Positions 6,648 through 14,832 of a stretch of 18,006 bases of DNA are shown one piece after another. Every line of letters starts with the position of its first letter. The stretch's first letter is position 1. The translations under genes were made by a program, and so were the position numbers. The notes beneath the pieces were generated by a model, which did no database searches, had not been told where the DNA came from, and was given only the letters and a program-made list of their open reading frames with translations. The DNA lies in NCBI GenBank assembly GCA_002348365.1, contig DEBC01000001.1, forward strand, positions 12,021 through 30,026, read 5' to 3'. The stretch comes from Alphaproteobacteria bacterium UBA2966. GTDB taxonomy: Bacteria > Pseudomonadota > Alphaproteobacteria > UBA2966.

Positions 6648-9600
6648 TGGGCACTTATATCCGTCCAAATTCACTGCGAGGCGCTCTTGATGCGCTCGAC
6701 ACAGGCCGGCTGACGATTCTCGCCGGCGGGACCGATTTCTATCCAGCCCGTGTCGGTCGGACCATCGAGGAAGATGTCTTGGACATCTCGGCGATTCCCG
6801 AACTCCAGGGCATCGAGGAAACCGACAATCATTTCCGGATTGGGGCAGGGGTGACATGGACCGAAATCATCCATGCAACGCTGCCGGCTTCCTTTCACGG
6901 ACTTCAACTGACCGGACGTGAAGTCGGCGGCAGGCAAATCCAGAACGCCGGAACGATCTGCGGCAATATCTGTAATGCATCGCCAGCCGCAGACGGTGTC
7001 CCGGCATTGCTCACGTTGGACGCGGAAATCGAGATCACTTCGGCTGGCGCCGACCGTCGCCTTCCGCTCGCAGACTTCATTGTCGGCAACCGCAGTGTCG
7101 CCCTGTCACCGAATGAGTTGGTTACAGGCCTGCGCATGCCGAAGCCTGCATCCCGATCATCATCAACATTCATCAAACTGGGGGCGCGTCGCTATCTCGT
7201 GATCTCCATCGCGATGGTGGCCGTTGTACTGGAGGCGACGGATAACGGAATGGTTGCGTGCGCACGGGTCGCCGTTGGCGCCTGCTCCGAAGTAGCGCGA
7301 CGGTTGCCTCATCTGGAAGCGGCCCTGGCCGGACTACCGATTTCGGCTGAACTCGCGAAGAGTGCCTTGCCGGAACATCTGGAATCTCTGGAGCCGATCG
7401 ATGATGTGCGTGGGTCGGCTGCATACAGGCGCGATGCTGCACTGACGTGCGTTCGCCGCGCACTGGCGGAATTGGGAACGAATTTGGATTCAGGTGCCGG
7501 ATCGCCTCGTGCCAAGTCCCAGACCCGAGTTGAGAGATCTCAAGGAATCGAGTCGGACGCTGATACTTTTTCGATCGTGGTGAATGGCAAACCGGCGAAA
7601 GTCTCCTCGCCGCGGATCACACGCCTCGCAGATGTCTTGCGGGACGAACTCCTTTTGACCGGCACCAAGATTGGGTGCAACGCCGGCGATTGCGGCGCCT
7701 GCACCGTACTACTGGATGGCCAGCAGATGTGCGCATGCCTGGTTCCAGTAGGACAGGTGAATGGACGACAGGTAACAACCGTTGAAGGCCTTTCGACGGA
7801 TGGCTGCTTGACGCGACTCCAATTGGCCTTCAATTCCGAAGGCGCCACACAATGCGGCATCTGCACGCCGGGCATGCTGATGGCAGCAACGGAGCTGTTG
7901 CGGAACAAGAACGGGGAACTGGCAACCGAGGATGAAGTCAGCGATGCGCTCGGTGGCGTTCTTTGCCGATGTACCGGATATCGAAATATCGTTTCAGCTG
8001 TCCTTACCGCTTCCAATTCCTCAATCTCGATCGAAAGCACCCGGCCTGAATCCGGTACTGCCGTTGGAGCGAGGCTGGATCGCATCGATGCACCCGCAAA
8101 GTTGGAGGGGACGGCTCTCTATGGTGCGGATGTCGGGCCAGCGGATTCACTATGGCTTCGTGTCGTACGTTCTCCGCACGCCCATGCCAATTTCACACTG
8201 GGCGACTTCGAAGATGTCCTCGATCGGCATTCGGGCCTGGCGCGCGTTCTGACCTGGGCGGATGTCCCCGGCAACAACGGCTTCGGCATATACCCGCATA
8301 TCAAGGATCAGGCCGTTCTCGCGAATGGGCGCGTTCGCTACCGAGGGGATGCGGTCGTGGCACTAGTCGGAAGTAGGTCCGCTGTCGAGTCGGTCCGTGA
8401 CGATGAACTACCCATCACTTGGGAACCTTTGGACGTCGTCGCCAGCCTGGACGAGGCAATGAAATCAGGCGCACCTCGGATACATGACGATTGCAACGAC
8501 AATATCCTGACGCGAGGGCATTTGCAGAAGGGTGATGCCACGGCCGGGCTCGAAACGGCATACGTGCAGGCTGAGAGCAGGTGGGACACCACTTTCGTTG
8601 AACACGCGTACATCGAGCCCGAGGCAGGGTTTGCCCAACGCATTGGTGATCGAATCGAAATACATGTTTCGACGCAATCGCCTTACATGGACCGGGATGA
8701 AGTCGCGCAAGTCATGGGTTTCGAACCCCATCGCATCCGCATCGTTCCGACGGCATGCGGCGGTGGCTTTGGCGGTAAGCTCGACGTTTCGGTGCAACCG
8801 ATCCTGGCGCTTGCCGCCTGGCATTTGGAACGCCCAGTCCGATGCATCTACACAAGACCGGAATCTATGGCCGCATCTACGAAGCGGCATCCGTCGCGGA
8901 TCACTGCCAGGGCAGGCGCCGATCGCGACGGTAAGCTCACCGCATTTCAGTTCACCGGAGATTTTGATACCGGCGCCTACGCGTCGTGGGGACCCACCGT
9001 TGCAGACCGCGTGCCGGTGCACGCCTCCGGTCCGTATGCCGTCAAGACGGTCAAGGCCCAAACCCGCGCCATCCATACCAATCGGCCACCGTCCGGTGCG
9101 TTCCGCGGCTTTGGAGTCCCTCAGGCCGCGTTGGCTCATGAAGGGTTGATGGACGATCTGGCCGACAAGCTGGGTGTCGATCGGCTTGAGTTCAGACTGC
9201 GGAATGCCATTCGCGCAGGCGACGAAACGCCAACGTCCCAGAAGTTGACACACAGCGCCGGGTTGGCCCAATGCCTGGAGGCCCTACAGGTCCAATGGAA
9301 GGAATGGAGGGACGAATCGGAGGCGTTCAATCGCGCCAACGTCGTGACTCGACGCGGCGTGGGAATTGGATGCATGTGGTACGGAATTGGCAACACGTCG
9401 ATGTCCAATCCTTCGACCATGGAGGTCGGGATTGACCCAGAGGGCCGTCTGACCCTCTACAACGGGGCACAGGAAATTGGACAAGGCACCACAACCATCA
9501 TGGTCCAGATCTGCGCCGACGCGCTCGGAGTATCGACAGACCTGTTCCGTCACGTCATGGGTGACACCGATCTCACCCTCGACGCCGGAAAATCTTCTGC

Positions 9601-10321
9601 TTCGCGCCAGGCCCTGGTATCTGGAAACGCTGCTCGCCTTGCCGGCGAGGATTTGAGGATGCAGATCCTGCGTCTTTCGAATGCCGGTGCCTCCTCCCGA
9701 ATCACGATCGAAGGTGGCAGATTGCTCGTAACCGATGGTGACGCCACCCGTCATGTTGAACTGGCAGAGTTACCTCTGGTCGACGGCGGCGATGTCTTGA
9801 GAGGCCGCGGCACTTTCGACCCACCGTCAACGCCGCTCGATGAAAACGGGCAGGGCGAGCCTTACGCGACGTATGGATTTGCGGCACAGATTGCGGAGGT
9901 TGAAGTCGACACGGAGCTCGGCACGGTACATCCGCTTCGGATCGCCGCTGCACACGATGTGGGCAAAGCGATCAACCCGACCCAGGTGGAAGGGCAGATT
10001 CACGGTGGCATCGCCCAGGGACTCGGACTGGCGTTGATGGAGGAATACATTCCAGGCCGCACTGAAAATCTCCACGACTATCTCATTCCAACGATCGGCG
10101 ACGTGCCCGACATAGAGTGTTTCATCATCGAAGATGAGGAGCCCCTCGGACCCTATGGCGCCAAAGGAATCGGCGAACCAGCACTGATACCAACCGCACC
10201 CGCAATCCTGAGCGCTATTCATCATGCGACCGGCGTCAAGATCCGTCGGTTGCCTGCAACCCCCGACAGAGTGCGCGCCGCCATTCTCGAACAGTCCGAG
10301 CAGGCTCAGAAGGAGGGCTGA
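6647..10321 (+). CDS. Fused FAD / 2Fe-2S / molybdopterin hydroxylase, candidate nicotinate dehydrogenase
   Basis: One 1224-residue chain carries all three modules of a xanthine dehydrogenase-family enzyme. Residues 1-300 are the FAD module (AGGTDFYPARVG; GTICGNICNASPAAD). Residues 307-465 are the 2Fe-2S module, with ligands C344, C349, C352, C364 and C403, C406, C440, C442. Residues 473-1220 are the molybdenum module: CGGGFGGKLD from C704, FRGFGVPQ with R820, and GAKGIGE with catalytic Glu1177. A polar linker of about 25 residues joins the first two. The animal enzyme order is 2Fe-2S, FAD, Mo, so this arrangement is permuted. ATG 6647 is chosen because homology starts at once (GTYIRPNSLRGALDAL); a TTG at 6632 would add five residues. 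No Shine-Dalgarno is obvious. Adjacent to a 6-hydroxynicotinate reductase-like gene, it is the best candidate for nicotinate C6 hydroxylation, but other heterocycles cannot be excluded. Confidence 0.92.
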   Translation: MGTYIRPNSLRGALDALDTGRLTILAGGTDFYPARVGRTIEEDVLDISAIPELQGIEETDNHFRIGAGVTWTEIIHATLPASFHGLQLTGREVGGRQIQNAGTICGNICNASPAADGVPALLTLDAEIEITSAGADRRLPLADFIVGNRSVALSPNELVTGLRMPKPASRSSSTFIKLGARRYLVISIAMVAVVLEATDNGMVACARVAVGACSEVARRLPHLEAALAGLPISAELAKSALPEHLESLEPIDDVRGSAAYRRDAALTCVRRALAELGTNLDSGAGSPRAKSQTRVERSQGIESDADTFSIVVNGKPAKVSSPRITRLADVLRDELLLTGTKIGCNAGDCGACTVLLDGQQMCACLVPVGQVNGRQVTTVEGLSTDGCLTRLQLAFNSEGATQCGICTPGMLMAATELLRNKNGELATEDEVSDALGGVLCRCTGYRNIVSAVLTASNSSISIESTRPESGTAVGARLDRIDAPAKLEGTALYGADVGPADSLWLRVVRSPHAHANFTLGDFEDVLDRHSGLARVLTWADVPGNNGFGIYPHIKDQAVLANGRVRYRGDAVVALVGSRSAVESVRDDELPITWEPLDVVASLDEAMKSGAPRIHDDCNDNILTRGHLQKGDATAGLETAYVQAESRWDTTFVEHAYIEPEAGFAQRIGDRIEIHVSTQSPYMDRDEVAQVMGFEPHRIRIVPTACGGGFGGKLDVSVQPILALAAWHLERPVRCIYTRPESMAASTKRHPSRITARAGADRDGKLTAFQFTGDFDTGAYASWGPTVADRVPVHASGPYAVKTVKAQTRAIHTNRPPSGAFRGFGVPQAALAHEGLMDDLADKLGVDRLEFRLRNAIRAGDETPTSQKLTHSAGLAQCLEALQVQWKEWRDESEAFNRANVVTRRGVGIGCMWYGIGNTSMSNPSTMEVGIDPEGRLTLYNGAQEIGQGTTTIMVQICADALGVSTDLFRHVMGDTDLTLDAGKSSASRQALVSGNAARLAGEDLRMQILRLSNAGASSRITIEGGRLLVTDGDATRHVELAELPLVDGGDVLRGRGTFDPPSTPLDENGQGEPYATYGFAAQIAEVEVDTELGTVHPLRIAAAHDVGKAINPTQVEGQIHGGIAQGLGLALMEEYIPGRTENLHDYLIPTIGDVPDIECFIIEDEEPLGPYGAKGIGEPALIPTAPAILSAIHHATGVKIRRLPATPDRVRAAILEQSEQAQKEG

Positions 10322-10324
10322 AAC

Positions 10325-11875
10325 ATGTCACCCAACCCTACGCCCAATGCCTCAACCGCCCATACCAAGGCCGATATGACGGCCGTCGACGGACAGGAAG
10401 CGAACAAGAATTCACCGAAAGACGGCGTGATCACATGTGATGCGTGTCCAGTGCTGTGCCGGATTCGTCCGAGGAAGACGGGAGCTTGCGATCGCTACGG
10501 CAACATGGACGGAATACTGACCCGCATGGATCCGATGGCAGTGATGCGAAAGGTCACGGACGACTCGGGTCATACCGTTCCGTTTGCGGGCACCAGCGAC
10601 TGGGACGGCACGGTGCTACGGGCTTCCGACACCTTCGTGACTGGAATCGGTTCGGGCACGACGTACCCGGACTACAAGCCGGCGCCGTTCATCGTGGCCA
10701 GCAAGCACCACGATATCGATATGGTGACGGTCGTCTCCGAGGGAATCTTCAGCTACTGCGGTCTCAAGGCCAAGATCGACACAGACCGCTATGTCGGCCC
10801 TGAAACCTCTGCGGTCCGCTGCGAGGGTGAGCAGGTCGGTCACGTAACCACTGCGGAGTATGGATCGCAAATGCTTGCGCTTGGCGGCGTGCGCCATCTG
10901 ACAGGCGGAAGCAAAAAGGAGGGCACCGTCACCTGCCAGGTGATGCTCGACCTTTGCAACGGGGAGTCGGTTGATTTCACGATCGACGGCGGAGCGTCTT
11001 TGACGCTGCAGGCAGGACAGCCCCCCGTCATCGATGGCATGCGCGAAGAACGCATGCGGGTTGGCTGCGGTTCGGCAACCATCGGCATATTCGCCAAGCA
11101 ATGGCATGGACATGCGGAAGAGGTCATCGTGGTCGACGAACACATCACCGGTGTCTTGAGCGAACATCAAGCCGGCCGGTTTCTGGGGATGGAGCCGGCT
11201 GGCATCCGCGTTCGTGGCCGTCGTTCGACACCGGGACGATACTTTCAGGTCGCCGAGCCAGGAAGCGGCTGGGGCGGGACGGACGTCACAGATCCGCTCG
11301 CGATCATCGAGAAAATCGACCCCAAGAAGGCACACCCTGGGATGCGGCTGCTGATGGTGAGCACCACCGGAGAAGACGCTGCCTATTTCATTCTCAACGA
11401 TGATCTCCAACCGCAACCGGCAGACATGCCGGGACATCTGGACATGGTTGTCGATCGAATTGGCGAGAATTGTGAACCCGCTCTGACCTCAATCCTTTTT
11501 ATGGCCGGGGCTGGCGGCAGCCTGCGCGCGGGCGTCACGGAAAATCCCGTCCGCCTCACCCGTTCGGTGCACGACGCGTTTACCCGGGTCACCTGTGGCG
11601 GGGCCCCAGCCTTCGTTTGGCCGGGGGGTGGCATTACCATCATGGTCGACGTCACACAGTTGCCGGCGAACGGTTTTGGCTACGTGCCGACGCCGGCTCT
11701 CGTCGCCCCGATAGAGTTCACGCTGCGCCAGGATGATTATGCTGCGCTCGGCGGACACATCGACAGCATCACACAACTGAATGACATCCGCGCCGAGGGG
11801 TTACGTCAGGAAGCATGGCCGTCCGCCGCGCCTTGGCCTTACGAGACCGACCGAAGCGATGGGCAAGGCGCATGA
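10325..11875 (+). CDS. hnr: 6-hydroxynicotinate reductase family protein
   Basis: This 516-residue protein is recognised by overall resemblance to proteins annotated as 6-hydroxynicotinate reductase. In Eubacterium barkeri that enzyme reduces 6-hydroxynicotinate to 1,4,5,6-tetrahydro-6-oxonicotinate and contains a covalent flavin, one 2Fe-2S and two 4Fe-4S clusters. Here an iron-sulfur motif lies near the N-terminus, CDACPVLC then GACDR (C38, C41, C45, C55), after a low-complexity tail of about 33 residues. Glycine-rich conserved segments follow: GIGSGTTYPDYK near 107, RVGCGSATIGIFAKQWHG, and a C-terminal FVWPGGGITIMVDV. No classical two-cluster ferredoxin domain is visible. AAGGAGGG at 10310-10317 gives a strong ribosome site for ATG 10325, three bases after the hydroxylase stop. 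The end overlaps the next start as ATGA. Family identification is from memory of motifs; the exact substrate is inferred from the neighbouring hydroxylase and nicotinamidase. Confidence 0.75.
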   Translation: MSPNPTPNASTAHTKADMTAVDGQEANKNSPKDGVITCDACPVLCRIRPRKTGACDRYGNMDGILTRMDPMAVMRKVTDDSGHTVPFAGTSDWDGTVLRASDTFVTGIGSGTTYPDYKPAPFIVASKHHDIDMVTVVSEGIFSYCGLKAKIDTDRYVGPETSAVRCEGEQVGHVTTAEYGSQMLALGGVRHLTGGSKKEGTVTCQVMLDLCNGESVDFTIDGGASLTLQAGQPPVIDGMREERMRVGCGSATIGIFAKQWHGHAEEVIVVDEHITGVLSEHQAGRFLGMEPAGIRVRGRRSTPGRYFQVAEPGSGWGGTDVTDPLAIIEKIDPKKAHPGMRLLMVSTTGEDAAYFILNDDLQPQPADMPGHLDMVVDRIGENCEPALTSILFMAGAGGSLRAGVTENPVRLTRSVHDAFTRVTCGGAPAFVWPGGGITIMVDVTQLPANGFGYVPTPALVAPIEFTLRQDDYAALGGHIDSITQLNDIRAEGLRQEAWPSAAPWPYETDRSDGQGA

Positions 11876-12738
11876 ACCAAGCACCCCAAGCTGCCTTCCT
11901 GCCCGATGGTCGCCGCCTGCATCTTCACGATGGGCCCATCGACCTGATCATCGAGGCGTTCGGCCCGCATGAGGAGGTTCGAATTGCATATCGCCAGGCG
12001 ATCCAGGCACTTGAAGGCCTTCTACAAGAACTGGTGGATGAGCTCAGGCTGTTGCGCTCACCTGTTACGGAGCTAGAGCCTGATCCGCAGGGTTCGGTCG
12101 CGAGCCTCATGACAGAAGCTGTACGTCCACATCGGCACGCCTTCGTTACTCCCATGGCTGCCGTCGCGGGTGCGGTGGCAGATTCGATCCTCAAGACCAT
12201 GATCGATCAGCGCGCGTTGGCTCGCGCCTATGTCAACAACGGTGGGGACATTGCCCTCCATCTGATGCCGGGCGAGAAGTTCCAAACGGGAATGGTTACC
12301 AACCCGACGGCACCAAGCATTGACGGGCTGGCGGACATCCCGTTCGAAGCGCTGATCCGCGGTATCGCTACCAGTGGCTGGAAAGGGCGTAGCTTTTCGA
12401 TGGGCATAGCCGACAGCGTCACGGTTCTGGCTCGTAGTGCGGCGGCTGCCGATGTAGCAGCAACCCTGATCGCCAACGCCGTCGACGTGGATCATCCCGC
12501 GGTAGTCCGCTCACCCGCATTCGAGAGCGACCCGGATACGGACCTGGGCGACCGCCTGATTACGGTCGAGGTCGGCGTCCTCGACGAAGAAAGCATCGAG
12601 ATTGCTCTCCAATCCGGTATAGGCGTCGCCAGAGATATGCAGGCAAGAGGCTTGATCGAAGCGGCCTCCTTGACGCTTCAGTGTCAAACCCGAGTGATTG
12701 GTCAGCGAGTTCCCACACTCGACCGAAGGGTCGCCTAG
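11872..12738 (+). CDS. UPF0280 family, ApbE-like protein, candidate flavin transferase
   Basis: This 288-residue protein belongs by sequence pattern to UPF0280, a group with the ApbE-like fold. Three features match flavin transferase ApbE: NNGGDIAL at residues 122-129, GIATSGW at 164-170, and SVTVLARSAAAADVAAT at 182-198, equivalent to the ApbE segment that ends in a metal-binding Thr. ApbE transfers FMN from FAD to a Ser or Thr of a target protein. No signal peptide or lipobox is present, so it acts in the cytoplasm, unlike many ApbE proteins. ATG 11872 overlaps the stop of the reductase gene (ATGA), so the two are translationally coupled. Since the E. barkeri reductase has a covalent flavin, this protein is a strong candidate for its maturation factor. 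An upstream start at 11815 would only extend it into the preceding gene. The family's biochemical role is unproven to my knowledge. Confidence 0.82.
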   Translation: MNQAPQAAFLPDGRRLHLHDGPIDLIIEAFGPHEEVRIAYRQAIQALEGLLQELVDELRLLRSPVTELEPDPQGSVASLMTEAVRPHRHAFVTPMAAVAGAVADSILKTMIDQRALARAYVNNGGDIALHLMPGEKFQTGMVTNPTAPSIDGLADIPFEALIRGIATSGWKGRSFSMGIADSVTVLARSAAAADVAATLIANAVDVDHPAVVRSPAFESDPDTDLGDRLITVEVGVLDEESIEIALQSGIGVARDMQARGLIEAASLTLQCQTRVIGQRVPTLDRRVA

Positions 12739-12771
12739 AGTTCAATATTCGATAGTCATCAAAGGCAGGAT

Positions 12772-14832
12772 ATGCGCAATCACATTATAGGCGTGGACGT
12801 TGGCGGAACCTTTACCGACCTGATCGTCACAGATTCAGAAGGCGAGCCACGGATTGCCAAGGTACCAAGTACTCTGGAAAACCAGGCTTTTGGGGTCTTG
12901 AGCGCAATCGGCGAAACGGGCGTTTCACTGTCCGATGTCGATGTTGTGGTGCACGGCACAACGACCACGACGAATGCTGTTCTTGAGCGCAAGTTTTCGA
13001 AGGTCGGGTTGATCACGACCCGGGGGTTTCGTGACGTCCTGGAACTGGGCCGGCGCACACGTCCCAATGCTTACGGACTAAAGGGATCGTTCGAACCTCT
13101 GATTCCCCGTGAACTCCGCATCGAAGTGCAAGAGCGGATGGACGCCTCAGGCAACGTTCATCGGCCCTTGGACGAAGAAGGGGTGCGACGGGCTTGCGAG
13201 ACCCTGTTGGAAGAGGGCGTCGAGTCCCTGGTGATCCACTTCCTACATGCCTACGTCAATCCAAGCCATGAACGACGCGCCGCCGAGGTCGCCGCGGAGA
13301 TCTGGCCCAACGAATACATCACCATGGGTCACGCCATCCTGTCCGAATATCGTGAGTATGAGCGTGGGACCACAGCGGCGGTCAACGGGTCGGTTCAGCC
13401 GATCCTGCATCGCTACATTGACCGGCTCTCAGAAGAACTCCGGGATAAGGGTTACGCAAGCGACCTGCTTGTGATGCAGGGGAACGGAGGTACGGTTTCG
13501 GCCAAAATCGTATCTGACGCCGCAGTAAATACTGTGATGTCAGGCCCTGCCTCGGGAGTCATGGCGGCGGCGCGGACCGCCAGCGGCGCTGGGTACCCCA
13601 ACGTCATTACCTATGACATGGGCGGCACGAGCTGTGATGTCGCGCTCATTCGTGAAAGCATTCCCCAGGTCAGCTCCGAACTGGAACTAGCGTACGCGAT
13701 GCCGATTCATGTGCCCATGGTCGATGTTCACACAATTGGTGCGGGCGGCGGTTCCATCGCACACATCGACGACGCCGGTATGTTGCAGGTTGGGCCCGAA
13801 AGCGCCGGCGCCCAGCCTGGCCCCATTTGCTATGGCCGGGGCGGGGAAAATCCCACAATTACGGACGCCAATCTCGCACTGGGGCGTCTCAACCCCGACG
13901 CGTTGCTGGCCGTGGACTGGCCCGTGACACTCGACCACGTACGGGACGCTATTACCGAACAAATCGGCGAGCCCTTGGGACTGGATACGGACGGCGCCGC
14001 AAGTGCGATCCTTCAAATCGCTAACAATCACATGGCCGGTGCCCTGCGCATGGTGACTCTGGCACGCGGGCAGGACCCGCGTGACTTCGCGCTGTTCGCG
14101 TTTGGCGGTGCCGGCCCCCTCCATGTCGTTGCCCAGGCACGTGAACTCGGTATTCCGACAGTCATCATTCCAATTCATCCCGGCATTACGAGCGCGATTG
14201 GATGTGTGGTGGCCGACGTGCGGCACGACTACGTGAATACGGTAAATGCTCCTCTCGACGTTCTCGACATGGACCAGTTCACATCGATCTTGGACGCTCA
14301 GGTCAAGGAAGGTCGTGAGACCATCGAACGGGAAGGCGTCGAAGTTGAAGATCTCCAGTTTATCCACGACGCCGATATGCAGTTTGTGGGGCAGAGCCAC
14401 ATCCTGACTGTACCGTTGCCGTCGACAGGTGTGTCCCGAGATGAGTTACGCAAGCTGTTCGAGGAGGTCTATTGGGAGCGTTTCGCCGTCGACCTGCCCG
14501 AAATCAAGGCCGTGCTCGTCAATCTGCATACGGCGGTAATCGGACGGCGCAAAAGTACCGACTTGTCATCTCTGGCACCACGAGAAGCAAATGGCGGCGA
14601 CGCGGTGGTCGCTACCCGCAACGTCTGGTACCAAAGCGGCTGGCAGGAAACACCGATTTACCACCGGGACAACCTGCCACCGGGATCTGAATTTGATGGC
14701 CCCGCGATTGTGGAGCAGCTCGACACCACCACAGTCATCGAACCCGACTGCCACGTGACCGTCGACTCGGACGGTAACCTGATTGTTACGGTCGGCTCGC
14801 TTGCCGAAAACCCGAACGAGGTCAGCTCATGA
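12772..14832 (+). CDS. hyuA: Hydantoinase/oxoprolinase subunit A (ATPase), cyclic-amide hydrolase
   Basis: This 686-residue subunit of the HyuA / N-methylhydantoinase A family phosphorylates a cyclic amide with ATP so that the ring can be hydrolysed with the B subunit. The actin-like ATPase fold shows phosphate loop 1 (GVDVGGTFTD, residues 7-16), HGTTTTTNAVLER from residue 61, and phosphate loop 2 (YDMGGTSCDVAL from residue 281). GAGGGSIAHID and the FGGAGPLH segment typical of the family are also present. The ATG is preceded by AAAGG at 12761-12765, 6 bases away; the 33-base gap before it shows no promoter or terminator. It overlaps hyuB by four bases. Known relatives act on hydantoins, 5-oxoproline or lactams. 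Next to a ring reductase that would yield a six-membered cyclic amide, ring opening of that product is the suggested role. Confidence 0.93.
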   Translation: MRNHIIGVDVGGTFTDLIVTDSEGEPRIAKVPSTLENQAFGVLSAIGETGVSLSDVDVVVHGTTTTTNAVLERKFSKVGLITTRGFRDVLELGRRTRPNAYGLKGSFEPLIPRELRIEVQERMDASGNVHRPLDEEGVRRACETLLEEGVESLVIHFLHAYVNPSHERRAAEVAAEIWPNEYITMGHAILSEYREYERGTTAAVNGSVQPILHRYIDRLSEELRDKGYASDLLVMQGNGGTVSAKIVSDAAVNTVMSGPASGVMAAARTASGAGYPNVITYDMGGTSCDVALIRESIPQVSSELELAYAMPIHVPMVDVHTIGAGGGSIAHIDDAGMLQVGPESAGAQPGPICYGRGGENPTITDANLALGRLNPDALLAVDWPVTLDHVRDAITEQIGEPLGLDTDGAASAILQIANNHMAGALRMVTLARGQDPRDFALFAFGGAGPLHVVAQARELGIPTVIIPIHPGITSAIGCVVADVRHDYVNTVNAPLDVLDMDQFTSILDAQVKEGRETIEREGVEVEDLQFIHDADMQFVGQSHILTVPLPSTGVSRDELRKLFEEVYWERFAVDLPEIKAVLVNLHTAVIGRRKSTDLSSLAPREANGGDAVVATRNVWYQSGWQETPIYHRDNLPPGSEFDGPAIVEQLDTTTVIEPDCHVTVDSDGNLIVTVGSLAENPNEVSS

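Noticed and set aside
8465..9271. Antisense frame of 268 codons inside the fused hydroxylase
   Set aside because: Its translation shows no family motif, and the opposite strand encodes intact molybdenum-binding motifs across the same bases; a shadow frame in GC-rich DNA.
10616..11437. Antisense frame of 273 codons over the reductase gene
   Set aside because: Composition is typical of a reverse-complement shadow, and the sense frame is continuous with good ribosome-site and overlap signals.
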